From the NCBI RefSeq assembly GCF_018474025.1, contig NZ_JAHCTA010000002.1:562-64561 (forward strand): 64,000 nucleotides of DNA, given 5' to 3'. Both the position numbers and the translations under genes were made by a program. A model generated the notes under the pieces. That model did no database searches. It was given only the letters and a program-made list of their open reading frames with translations, and was not told where the DNA came from. Positions 45,551 to 54,585 of this stretch are shown in pieces (the stretch's first letter is position 1; each line of letters starts with the position of its first letter). The stretch is from Alteromonas oceanisediminis (GTDB taxonomy: Bacteria; Pseudomonadota; Gammaproteobacteria; Enterobacterales; Alteromonadaceae).

Positions 45551-48500
45551 CTATTGCGCCTGAAGCTGCAGTTCAGCGCTAGAGCGGCTAATGTGCCCCA
45601 GTAAGTTTTTGACATCGCTGGTTTTCGGTTTCACCAGTTTGAACTTGCTTAGCGCATCACTAAAGTTGGTCAATAACGACAAGCTGAACTCGCTGCCGGT
45701 TTCTTCGTAATGCTGGTTGATCAAGCCACGCAAGTGCTCGGTAAGAATACCTTTTTGCTCGATGTCCAGAATTTCGACTAACTCAGGATTCACCCGATGC
45801 TGCAGGTCGGCATGCTCGTCAAAGATATACGCAAATCCTCCGGTCATACCCGCGCCAAAATTGACACCGACCTGACCGAGTATTGCTACGATGCCGCCGG
45901 TCATGTATTCACAGCCGTTATCACCAATTCCTTCAACCACGGCAATGGCGCCAGAGTTACGCACCGCGAAACGCTCACCCGCTCGACCCGCAGCAAATAG
46001 CTTGCCGCCCGTAGCCCCGTATAAACAGGTGTTGCCCATAATGGCGCTATTGTGGCTATCAAACTGAATGTTTGGCGGTACACTGATCACCAGCTTACCG
46101 CCCGTCATGCCTTTACCCACATAGTCATTGGCATCGCCGACCAAATGCATATGAACGCCGCCGGCATTCCACACACCGAAACTTTGGCCCACCGTGCCAT
46201 TCAACGTGATATTGATTGGTGTATCATCAAAGTCGAGGTTGCCGTAGCGTTTGGCAATGGCGCCAGACAGTGTTGCACCGACACTTCTGTCAGTGTTTCT
46301 CACCGCATAAGTCAAATGACTCGTACGACGCGTTTCCAACGCGCTGGCAGAATCACTCAGAATACGCTGATTAAGATCACCTGCGTCCAGCGGTGTATTG
46401 GTAATCTCGGAGCAAAACAGGCGTGTATGCTCTTTCGCCGACGCCTTAGCAAGCAGGGGCGAAAGGTCCAACCGGTTTTGCTTCGCAGTTTGACCATCAA
46501 GAAGCTTCAAAAACTCAGTTCGGCCGATAAGATCATCCAGTCGGCGAACACCTAAAGAGGCTAAAATCTCACGTACCTCTTGAGCGACGAATTTAAAGTA
46601 GTTCATGACCATCTCGGGTAAACCGATAAAATAGCTGTCTCTAAGTTTTTGGTCTTGTGTTGCCACACCCGTCGCGCAATTGTTCAAGTGACAAATACGT
46701 AGGTATTTACAGCCTAACGCCACCATCGGGCCGGTGCCAAAACCAAAGCTTTCGGCGCCCATAATGGCTGCTTTTACGACGTCCAGTCCAGTTTTGAGGC
46801 CACCGTCGGTTTGTACGCGCACCTTGTGTCGCAAGCCGTTTTCAACCAACGCTTGTTGCGTTTCAGCTAAACCCAGTTCGAACGGGCTGCCTGCGTACTT
46901 AACCGACGTGAGTGGGCTAGCACCCGTGCCACCATCATAGCCTGAGATGGTAATCAAATCGGCGTAGGCTTTTGCCACGCCGGTAGCTATTGTGCCAACG
47001 CCCGGTTCAGAAACGAGTTTAACGGAGATCAAGGCTTCCGGGTTGACCTGTTTCAAATCAAAAATCAGTTGCGCCAAGTCTTCGATTGAGTAGATATCGT
47101 GATGTGGCGGCGGAGAAATCAATGTCACTCCCGGCACGGAATAGCGTAACTCAGCAATGTATTTATTCACTTTGTCGCCGGGCAACTGACCACCTTCTCC
47201 CGGCTTTGCACCTTGTGCAACTTTGATCTGAATGATGTTCGCATTAACCAAGTAATGCGGAGTGACACCAAAGCGACCCGAGGCAACCTGTTTAATTCGT
47301 GAATTTTTCTCTGTATTAAAGCGCTTGGGGTCTTCGCCGCCTTCTCCCGAATTGGAATTACCGCCTAAACGGTTCATGGCGATGGCCAATGCCTCATGTG
47401 CTTCTGGGCTGAGTGCACCAATCGACATCGCGGCGGTGTCGAAGCGAGGAAACAGATGCTCAGCAGGCTCAACCTCGTCAATCGAAATTGGCTGATGTCC
47501 AGACTGTAGCGCCAGTAGATCACGTAAGTGCGATGGCGCACGTTCGTTCACCAATTTGCTATAGGCTTGATAATCTTCATAACGGCCGCTTTTGACGGCA
47601 ACTTGCAACGTTTGCACAACATCCGGATTGTAAGCGTGATATTCACCATCGTGCACATACTTTAACAGACCACCGTGGGATAGCTTTTTGCGTTTCAACC
47701 AAGCAACTCTGCTTAAATTCAACGTATCTTGTTGAAAATCGTCAAAACTTGCGCCCTGAATGCGGCTAGGCACGCCTTTAAAGCACAAATCAATGACCGA
47801 ACTATTGATGCCAACCGCTTCAAACAGCTTCGAACTACGATAGCTCGCTACCGTGCTGATGCCCATTTTAGACAGAATTTTATACAATCCTTTATTGATG
47901 CCCTTGCGATAATTTAACACCGCATCTAACACCGGAATGTCGAATTCTTTATTTTCCGCCATTTGCTCAATAGTTTCATACGCAAGGAAGGGATAAATTG
48001 CGGTTGCGCCCAACCCAATTAACACGGCGAAATGATGCGGATCGCGAGCACTTGCTGTTTCTACTACGATGTTCGCATCACAGCGAAGTGCCTTAGCAAT
48101 CAAGCGTTGCTGAACTGCACCGACAGCCATTGCGGCAGGTATCGGCAATCGGTTTGGCTTAATATTGCGATCGGATAAGATCACGAAGGCGGCTTTCTTC
48201 TGCTTAACCAAATATTCTACTTCGCCACACACGCGCTCAATGGCTTTCTTCAAGCCTTCTTCAGCCGTGTAATTTAAATCCACCACTTCAGAGTAATAAT
48301 GCTCTGGATTAAATTCGCGCAGTTGTTTTAAATCCGTGTACATCAAGATGGGCGATTCGAACAATACCCGATCCGCATACCCGCTAGTTTCACTGAAAAC
48401 ATTTTGCTCTCGACCAATACAGGTGGCGAGTGACATCACATGATTTTCACGTAGCGAGTCGATAGGTGGGTTTGTCACCTGCGCAAACTGCTGGCGAAAA

Positions 48501-50017
48501 TAGTCGTAGAGAGTGCGCTGTTTGGACGACATGACAGCCATGGGCGTGTCGTCACCCATTGAGCCGACCGCTTCCTGACCATCTTTAGCGAGCACTTTAA
48601 TGATTTGTTGGAGCTCTTCATAACTGTAATTGAACAGCTTGTGGTACGTTGCTAACGTATCATCGTCAAACACGCGTTGACCAATTAAGCTGGCATCGAG
48701 CTGTTCGATTGGCGTCAAACGCCGAATATGCTTAAGCAGCCACTCCTGATACGGATGGCGAGACTTCAAATCTTCGTCGATCTCGGTTGAACGCCAGATC
48801 TTCCCTGTGTAAGTATCTACCGCGAGCATTTCACCCGGACCAACGCGTCCTTTCTCGACCACGCTCTGTGGCGAGTAATCCCAAATGCCAATCTCAGACG
48901 CTAACGTGATAAAACCGTCATCAGTGATCACGTACCGTGCTGGGCGTAGTCCGTTTCTGTCCAGATTACAGGCAACATGTCGACCATTGGTGAGTACTAT
49001 GCCAGCAGGTCCGTCCCACGGCTCCATGTGCATCGAGTTAAACTCGTAAAACGCCCTTAATTCTGGATCCATGGTTTTATTATTTTGATACGCAGGTGGC
49101 ACCAGCAATCGCATCGCCCGGAACAAATCCATACCGCCAGCAAGAAACAGTTCGAGCATGTTGTCTAACGAGCTGGAATCAGACCCTTCCACATTCACAA
49201 AGGGGGCTGCATCCTTAAGGTCGGGAAGCAGCGGTGTGGCAAATTTTGCGGTGCGGGCCATGGCCCAATCACGGTTGCCTTTAATCGTGTTAATTTCACC
49301 ATTATGCGCCAAGAAGCGAAACGGCTGTGCCAGTGGCCATTTAGGCAATGTGTTTGTAGAAAAACGCTGGTGGAACACGCATATGGCGCTTTCCATACGA
49401 GGATCGGCTAAATCTTGATAGAAGAGTGGCAAGTCCTTCGGCATCACCAAGCCTTTGTAGATGGTGACTAACCCGGAAAGACAGGCGACATAAAATTCTT
49501 CATCATTGGCAAGACGTTTCTCAGAACGCCGACGTACCATGTATAAACGCCGTTCGAGATCGCGCTTACGCCAACCGGCAGGTGCATTCACGAACACTTG
49601 CTCAATGCGCGGCACACCCGTCAGGGCTAAATCACCCAACACGCTTTCATCAACGGGCACTTCTCGCCAGCCGACTACGCCAAGGGTTTCTTTGCCTAAC
49701 TCTTCTTCGAGAACATTACGCGCGTATTCTGCTCGCTCCGGATTTTTCGGCAGGAAGACCATGCCGACACCGTATTTTTTGCTCAGTCGCCAGCCTTTTT
49801 GCTCCGCCACTGCGCGAAAAAAACCGTCTGGCTTTTGCATCAGCAAGCCGCAGCCGTCACCTGTTTTTCCGTCTGCGGCGATGCCGCCGCGGTGCTGCAT
49901 TCTGTCCAGCCCTTTGATGGCTGTTGTCACGAGGCGATGGCTGGCTTCGCCATTGAGGTGGGCGATAAGCCCGAAGCCGCAATTGTCCCGCGAGTCCGCA
50001 GGGTTATATAAACTCAT
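45551..50017 (-). CDS. gltB: glutamate synthase large subunit GltB
   Basis: Large subunit of 1488 residues. A 12-residue propeptide precedes Cys13 (DNCGFGLIAHL), the nucleophile of the class II glutaminase domain (to about 420). The central domain and FMN-binding synthase domain follow, with KPGEGGQLPG and SGYDGGTGASPLTS. The [3Fe-4S] cysteines lie in CKYLRICHLNNCATGVATQ. The C-terminal GXGXG beta-helix carries repeated Gly-rich turns. It is the first gene of gltBD; a 690-base gap separates it from the next gene upstream. Confidence 0.97.
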   Translation of the reverse strand: MSLYNPADSRDNCGFGLIAHLNGEASHRLVTTAIKGLDRMQHRGGIAADGKTGDGCGLLMQKPDGFFRAVAEQKGWRLSKKYGVGMVFLPKNPERAEYARNVLEEELGKETLGVVGWREVPVDESVLGDLALTGVPRIEQVFVNAPAGWRKRDLERRLYMVRRRSEKRLANDEEFYVACLSGLVTIYKGLVMPKDLPLFYQDLADPRMESAICVFHQRFSTNTLPKWPLAQPFRFLAHNGEINTIKGNRDWAMARTAKFATPLLPDLKDAAPFVNVEGSDSSSLDNMLELFLAGGMDLFRAMRLLVPPAYQNNKTMDPELRAFYEFNSMHMEPWDGPAGIVLTNGRHVACNLDRNGLRPARYVITDDGFITLASEIGIWDYSPQSVVEKGRVGPGEMLAVDTYTGKIWRSTEIDEDLKSRHPYQEWLLKHIRRLTPIEQLDASLIGQRVFDDDTLATYHKLFNYSYEELQQIIKVLAKDGQEAVGSMGDDTPMAVMSSKQRTLYDYFRQQFAQVTNPPIDSLRENHVMSLATCIGREQNVFSETSGYADRVLFESPILMYTDLKQLREFNPEHYYSEVVDLNYTAEEGLKKAIERVCGEVEYLVKQKKAAFVILSDRNIKPNRLPIPAAMAVGAVQQRLIAKALRCDANIVVETASARDPHHFAVLIGLGATAIYPFLAYETIEQMAENKEFDIPVLDAVLNYRKGINKGLYKILSKMGISTVASYRSSKLFEAVGINSSVIDLCFKGVPSRIQGASFDDFQQDTLNLSRVAWLKRKKLSHGGLLKYVHDGEYHAYNPDVVQTLQVAVKSGRYEDYQAYSKLVNERAPSHLRDLLALQSGHQPISIDEVEPAEHLFPRFDTAAMSIGALSPEAHEALAIAMNRLGGNSNSGEGGEDPKRFNTEKNSRIKQVASGRFGVTPHYLVNANIIQIKVAQGAKPGEGGQLPGDKVNKYIAELRYSVPGVTLISPPPHHDIYSIEDLAQLIFDLKQVNPEALISVKLVSEPGVGTIATGVAKAYADLITISGYDGGTGASPLTSVKYAGSPFELGLAETQQALVENGLRHKVRVQTDGGLKTGLDVVKAAIMGAESFGFGTGPMVALGCKYLRICHLNNCATGVATQDQKLRDSYFIGLPEMVMNYFKFVAQEVREILASLGVRRLDDLIGRTEFLKLLDGQTAKQNRLDLSPLLAKASAKEHTRLFCSEITNTPLDAGDLNQRILSDSASALETRRTSHLTYAVRNTDRSVGATLSGAIAKRYGNLDFDDTPINITLNGTVGQSFGVWNAGGVHMHLVGDANDYVGKGMTGGKLVISVPPNIQFDSHNSAIMGNTCLYGATGGKLFAAGRAGERFAVRNSGAIAVVEGIGDNGCEYMTGGIVAILGQVGVNFGAGMTGGFAYIFDEHADLQHRVNPELVEILDIEQKGILTEHLRGLINQHYEETGSEFSLSLLTNFSDALSKFKLVKPKTSDVKNLLGHISRSSAELQLQAQ

Positions 50018-50707
50018 TTCTAACTCCTATCACCTGTGTGCTATTGAGCAGAGGCTGCTGACTTTTCAGACACGCACGACCGCACGCACCTAACACTGCA
50101 ATGCTGCTTAAATTCTGATTGTGGTTGTCGTTGTGCTTATGAGGATACTTGGCCCTTGCAATTCCGCATTTTTATTCATTTTTATACAGCGGACTTACCA
50201 ACATACCGGCAACCACCTCTAAAATCAATCTGATAATGAAGTGAATCGGTGAGTGGCGTTGGAAGAAAAAATAAAAATCAATGAATACAGTGGTTAACGT
50301 GTTTTTGTCTGAGAAGCAAAAGACACCCCAAATTCTCAAAGCGCTGTGTTTCCGTCAATTTAGGTCGACATTTACAAAAAATTCACAACTGTAATCAATT
50401 ATCAATTGAACACTGACTAATGAATAAGTATGGGCAGTTAGGCGGTATTTTGTGAATGAATATTCAATATAAACCAATGCGGCGAGTCTGCGGCGCCGCT
50501 GGTCAAATACGATATTTCAGCGGAGCAAATGCAGAAAATGACCGCCGCTGAGCGCATTGCGGTTAGCCGCTTAATTATTGAAATTGGTCAAAAAGTGTAC
50601 TATTTGAAAACTTGGTCTATGCTTAATGCCAAATTTTATTCGGTAGCATATTCAACATGCACTTTTGCTGCAGTTATGTTACGACCGAAATGGTAACGGA
50701 GATACAC
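50018..50707. other. 690-base gap between gltB and the holin gene
   Basis: AT-rich DNA holding the divergent promoters of gltB and of the holin/amidase cassette, with the palindrome TGAATATTCA near 50456-50465. The right end (50470-50696) has a protein-like open frame listed separately. No terminator or RNA gene was recognised. Confidence 0.5.
50529..50696 (+). CDS. possible small ORF or gene remnant
   Basis: A 55-codon frame from ATG 50529, open upstream to a TGA near 50457. The residues look protein-like, with an amphipathic stretch QKMTAAERIAVSRLIIEIGQ, but I do not recognise a family. AGCGGAG lies only three bases before the ATG, too close for a good SD. It ends 11 bases before the holin start. 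It could be a remnant of a displaced gene, or chance. Confidence 0.25.
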   Translation: MQKMTAAERIAVSRLIIEIGQKVYYLKTWSMLNAKFYSVAYSTCTFAAVMLRPKW

Positions 50708-51208
50708 ATGAGCTGGTTTACGGAAATTTTCGCGGGCAGCGCTGGAAGCATCGTTGAAAAAGTGGGCGATACGATTGATCGTTTTCACTTGTCGGAAGAA
50801 GAAAAGCAGAACTTCAAGCTTGATTTACAGCGCCTTATGGCCGCCCGTGATTCTGAGATTGAGCAGACTATGCGCAAGAATCTGGAAGCGCGAGAACGCA
50901 TTCTTGTCGCTGAGCTGCAACAAGGCGATAACTACACCAAACGCGCTCGCCCCACGGTCGTTTACTTTGGTCTTGTGATGATTGGATTGAATTACTTCGT
51001 GGTTCCGCTGGTTTCGATGTTAACCAGCAGTACAGCCACCACCTTTGATTTGCCCGGTGAATTCTGGGCCGCCTGGGGAGGTATTGTGGCAACATGGGCC
51101 ATTGGCCGCTCATTTGAGAAGCGTGGCGCCAACAACTTAATGACGCGCGCCGTGACGGGTGAGGTAAAACGCTCGTCCTTGCTGGATGATGCCAGGCCTC
51201 TGGGGTAA
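50708..51208 (+). CDS. holin-like membrane protein (3TM holin family)
   Basis: A 166-residue protein that resembles the 3TM holins linked to gene transfer agent and phage release. An N-terminal charged helical part (FAGSAGSIVEKVGDTIDRFH, then a long Glu/Lys/Arg helix to about 85) precedes two strong membrane segments (VVYFGLVMIGLNYFVVPLVS and FWAAWGGIVATWAIGRSF) and a basic tail. CGGAG precedes the ATG at 50708. Its TAA overlaps the ATG of the amidase gene (TAATG), forming a two-gene lysis-type cassette. No capsid, tail or integrase gene is near. Confidence 0.7.
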   Translation: MSWFTEIFAGSAGSIVEKVGDTIDRFHLSEEEKQNFKLDLQRLMAARDSEIEQTMRKNLEARERILVAELQQGDNYTKRARPTVVYFGLVMIGLNYFVVPLVSMLTSSTATTFDLPGEFWAAWGGIVATWAIGRSFEKRGANNLMTRAVTGEVKRSSLLDDARPLG

Positions 51209-52053
51209 TGGTTGTGGCATCAAATCTATTGATCAACCAGCATCTTCTGCTGGGCAAAGCGGTGTCTCAAGTACCGAGTACAAACCACGGCAATCATTTT
51301 AGTACTGACAATCAGTTACCTGATACGGTCATTATTCATTACACCGCTGGCAGCTCGCTAGACTCCGCCGTTACTACCATGTGTGATCCGAACAACCGGG
51401 TATCTGCGCATATTGTGGTGGGGCGAAACGGTGAAATGGTTCAATTGGTTCCGTTTAATCATGTCGCTTGGCATGCGGGTAAAAGTGAGTGGCGGGGCCG
51501 AACGGGTCTGAATCAGTACAGTATCGGCATCGAAATCGATAATGCAGGACCGCTCAGTATGAACGACGACGGGCAGTACTTAAGCTGGTTCAACCGAGCG
51601 TATAGCGGGCAATCGATATTCAAAGGAATACACCGCAATGAAACTGAACCCAGCTACTGGCACGCTTACACAGAACCTCAGATCCGCGCTGTATTTTCGC
51701 TTTGCCAAACCTTGATCCACGTCTATCCGATAAAACACGTATTAGGCCATGAAGAGGTGTCTCCGGGACGCAAGCGTGACCCAGGACCCGCCTTCCCGCT
51801 CGACAAACTGCGCAGCACATTGCTCGACTCACGCGACAGCAATGAGGCACCATCTCATGATGGGGCGGTTTTGAACCGCCGTGTTGTGACCGCGCCAAAA
51901 CTTAACATTCGCGGCGGCGCGGGTGTGCAATATCCCGCCATTGGTGCACCGTTACTGGGCGGTACTGCAGTGAAAGTGCTTGAGAGAAAAGATGGCTGGG
52001 TAAAGGTCGAACAGTCTGTTACGGGTTGGGTAAGCAGCCGATATTTGAAATGA
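51208..52053 (+). CDS. N-acetylmuramoyl-L-alanine amidase with SH3 domain
   Basis: Amidase_2 (PGRP/AmpD-like) protein of 281 residues that cleaves the bond between MurNAc and the stem peptide. Zinc ligands are in VIIHYTAGSS (His44), HVLGHEEVSPGRKRDPG near 175, and the Asp of RDPG. A C-terminal bacterial SH3 domain (about 220-281, with LNIRGGAGVQYPAIGAPL and GWVSSRYLK) should bind the wall. There is no signal peptide, as in endolysins that cross the membrane through a holin, and a holin-like gene overlaps its start. Confidence 0.87.
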   Translation: MVVASNLLINQHLLLGKAVSQVPSTNHGNHFSTDNQLPDTVIIHYTAGSSLDSAVTTMCDPNNRVSAHIVVGRNGEMVQLVPFNHVAWHAGKSEWRGRTGLNQYSIGIEIDNAGPLSMNDDGQYLSWFNRAYSGQSIFKGIHRNETEPSYWHAYTEPQIRAVFSLCQTLIHVYPIKHVLGHEEVSPGRKRDPGPAFPLDKLRSTLLDSRDSNEAPSHDGAVLNRRVVTAPKLNIRGGAGVQYPAIGAPLLGGTAVKVLERKDGWVKVEQSVTGWVSSRYLK

Positions 52054-52127
52054 TGAAGTGTTAAGCCTCGCTGGGCGTCGTCCGGGTATGCATGTGCCAA
52101 TGTGAGAATGAGTAGAATGCTGTTACC

Positions 52128-54527
52128 ATGCGAACACGCGTAATGATCAAGTCAGTATTCATGCAAGAAAACTACCCAGAAAAAACCTCATGGGCGATTC
52201 GCTTTGCCCAGTTTGTCGAACGCATTGGCACGGTTAAGCTCAGCATTTTGTTTGTGATCGGCAGCTTAGTCTTCACCATTGGTGGTTCCTACATTATTCG
52301 TGTCAGCTTAAATAGCAATATTGAACCTGATGACTTCGTCAGCGCGATTGTATTGACCATGTTGAGTGCTCCCTGGGTGCTGTATTTTTTCAGTGAACTG
52401 GTGAAGCAATTGGAGCATTCCAGAACGCACTTGCAGGATCTGGTTGAGCAAATGGAAAAACTGCGAGAAGAAGATGTGTTTCTGAACCGTGAGTTGCAAC
52501 ACAATATACGCCAGCTTAACCATGAAATCGAGCAACGCAAAAGTGCTCAACTTGAACGTGAGTCTGTGTTCGTTGAGCTTGAGAAAGAGATTAAAGACAA
52601 ATCTGAAAAAGAGTTGCAGGCGCGCCGACTGTCTACTTTGCTACGCTCCATTATTGATGCTTCCCCAGACTTGATTTATTACCGCAACGAAGAAGGACGT
52701 TTTGCAGGCTGCAATAGGGTGGCTGAGCAGCTCACCGGAAAATCACAAGATGAGTTGCTGGGCCTGACGCCACACGATGTCTATGAAGAAGATTTAGCGC
52801 GTCAGGTGGTGGCCAGTGATCATGAAGTGTTGGAAAGCAACGCGAGTATTACTGAAGAGTTATGGCTTCGGTTTGCTGATGGGCGGCGCCGTTATTTTGA
52901 AATGCGCAAAGTACCTTTCTTTGACAACGACGGAAATAGACTTGGCCTGCTGGCCTTTGGTCGCGACATGACTGAACGGAAACAGGCTGAGAGTGCGGCG
53001 GCGAAAGCCAGCAAAGACAAAACGCGCTTTATCGCCACCATCAGTCATGAGCTTCGAACGCCGCTCAATGGTATCGTTGGTCTGAGCCGTATGTTGCGCG
53101 ACACGGAGCTAACTCAAGAACAGTTTGCCTGGGTAAGTACGATCTATGCCAGTGGCATAACGCTGGGGAATATATTTAACGATATTATCGATCTCGATCG
53201 CCTCGACAGAGACAAATTAGAGTTGTCGCTGAAAACGGTCTCACTCAATGAGTTTACCGAAGAGCTTGCCAGTATTATTCGCCTGCTTGCGGCTGACAAA
53301 GAACTGGAATTTATTTCCACGGTGGTTGAACCGTTACCGCATCTGGTTGAAGTGGATGGCACACGCTTGCGGCAGATCCTTTGGAATATTCTGTTTAACG
53401 CCGTGAAGTTTACGCAGCGAGGCCGGGTGAAACTAACCGTTTCGGCCAGCGTTCCTGAATCGGGAGTATCACTGGTGAAATTTGTGGTAGAAGACACGGG
53501 CATCGGTATTCCACAAGATGAGTTGGAAAAGATTTTTGCCATGTATTATCAGGTGGATCATCCGGATCACCAAATGGCCACCGGCACGGGAATTGGCCTG
53601 GCCATCTGCAAACAGATGGTCGACTTGATGAAAGGGAAAATTTCCGTCCACAGTCAGGTGGGTAAAGGTTCCTGCTTTGTGATTGAGCTGCCGGTCGCGA
53701 TTTCAACAAAACCCGTTCAATTGGAAGAGCTGAATGTTGGCAGCCTGAATATTTTGTTGGTTGAAGATATCGAACTTAATGTGATGGTGGCAAAGGCGCT
53801 GTTGGAAAAGTTAGGGCAGAAAGTGGACGTTGCCATGACGGGTCAGGATGCGATAGACAAAGCACGCGAAACGACCTACGACCTCATTTTGCTGGATATT
53901 CAACTGCCGGACATGAACGGGTTTGACGTCGCTCGCACACTGCACGAAGAAGATTTGGTCATGCAAACGCCCATCGTTGCATTGACTGCAAACGTGATTA
54001 AAAAGCGTGAAGAATATTTGCAGAACGGTATGGACGACATTATTGCGAAACCATTGAAAAAGAGCCGAATCATCGAGGTACTTAACGAATTGTTCGCATA
54101 TGAACCAGCTGATCCCAGTGCATCACGTGAACGCGATGTGACGGCATCGCAGTCGGCCAGCAAAGACGTGAGCAATGTGCTTGATCTGGATCTGCTACAA
54201 ATGCTGGTTGATACCATTGGGGAAGAAATGGTGCGCACCAGCGTGAAGGTGTTTCAGGAAAAAATGCCAGAATACATGGAAATCTTACAGCTCAACCTTA
54301 GCGCCGACGAGAAACCGGAAGTGTGCTCTCAAGCGCACAAGATTAAAGGTGCGGCAGGCTCGGTGGGCTTGGCGCGCGTGCAACGCATTGCCAATCAAAT
54401 TCAGCAAGGCGACCATCCTGCATGGTGGCAAAATGTGCATGACTGGCTAGAGGAACTGCAACTTGCGGTGGTAAAAGATATGGTCACACTGAATGACTGG
54501 CTGAATGAACAAGCGGTTGATGATTGA
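52128..54527 (+). CDS. arcB: hybrid sensor histidine kinase, ArcB
   Basis: A 799-residue tripartite kinase aligning along its length with E. coli ArcB. Two membrane helices (about 38-60 and 70-90) flank a short periplasmic loop, followed by a coiled coil, a PAS domain (about 165-285), HisKA with His307 in ATISHELRTPLNG, HATPase (VEDTGIGIPQDELEKIFAMY), a receiver (LILLDIQLPDMNGFD) and Hpt (AHKIKGAAGSVGL). ArcB senses quinone redox state and phosphorylates ArcA. Of the two redox cysteines of E. coli ArcB, only the first is kept (Cys195 in FAGCNR); the second is Tyr256 (RRRYFEMRK). ArcA is not in this window. Confidence 0.93.
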   Translation: MRTRVMIKSVFMQENYPEKTSWAIRFAQFVERIGTVKLSILFVIGSLVFTIGGSYIIRVSLNSNIEPDDFVSAIVLTMLSAPWVLYFFSELVKQLEHSRTHLQDLVEQMEKLREEDVFLNRELQHNIRQLNHEIEQRKSAQLERESVFVELEKEIKDKSEKELQARRLSTLLRSIIDASPDLIYYRNEEGRFAGCNRVAEQLTGKSQDELLGLTPHDVYEEDLARQVVASDHEVLESNASITEELWLRFADGRRRYFEMRKVPFFDNDGNRLGLLAFGRDMTERKQAESAAAKASKDKTRFIATISHELRTPLNGIVGLSRMLRDTELTQEQFAWVSTIYASGITLGNIFNDIIDLDRLDRDKLELSLKTVSLNEFTEELASIIRLLAADKELEFISTVVEPLPHLVEVDGTRLRQILWNILFNAVKFTQRGRVKLTVSASVPESGVSLVKFVVEDTGIGIPQDELEKIFAMYYQVDHPDHQMATGTGIGLAICKQMVDLMKGKISVHSQVGKGSCFVIELPVAISTKPVQLEELNVGSLNILLVEDIELNVMVAKALLEKLGQKVDVAMTGQDAIDKARETTYDLILLDIQLPDMNGFDVARTLHEEDLVMQTPIVALTANVIKKREEYLQNGMDDIIAKPLKKSRIIEVLNELFAYEPADPSASRERDVTASQSASKDVSNVLDLDLLQMLVDTIGEEMVRTSVKVFQEKMPEYMEILQLNLSADEKPEVCSQAHKIKGAAGSVGLARVQRIANQIQQGDHPAWWQNVHDWLEELQLAVVKDMVTLNDWLNEQAVDD

Positions 54528-54543
54528 TTGGCAATAAAGATCA

Positions 54544-54574
54544 CCCCATGAAAAGGCAGCACCTTTTCATGGGG
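54544..54574. terminator. bidirectional hairpin between arcB and the M56 peptidase gene
   Basis: CCCCATGAAAAGG and CCTTTTCATGGGG form a perfect 13-bp stem around a CAGCA loop, between two convergent stop codons. The stem is very stable. Only short T stretches lie in the arms, so it could stop both strands or protect 3' ends. Confidence 0.7.
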
Positions 54575-54585
54575 CTGCAGACGGT

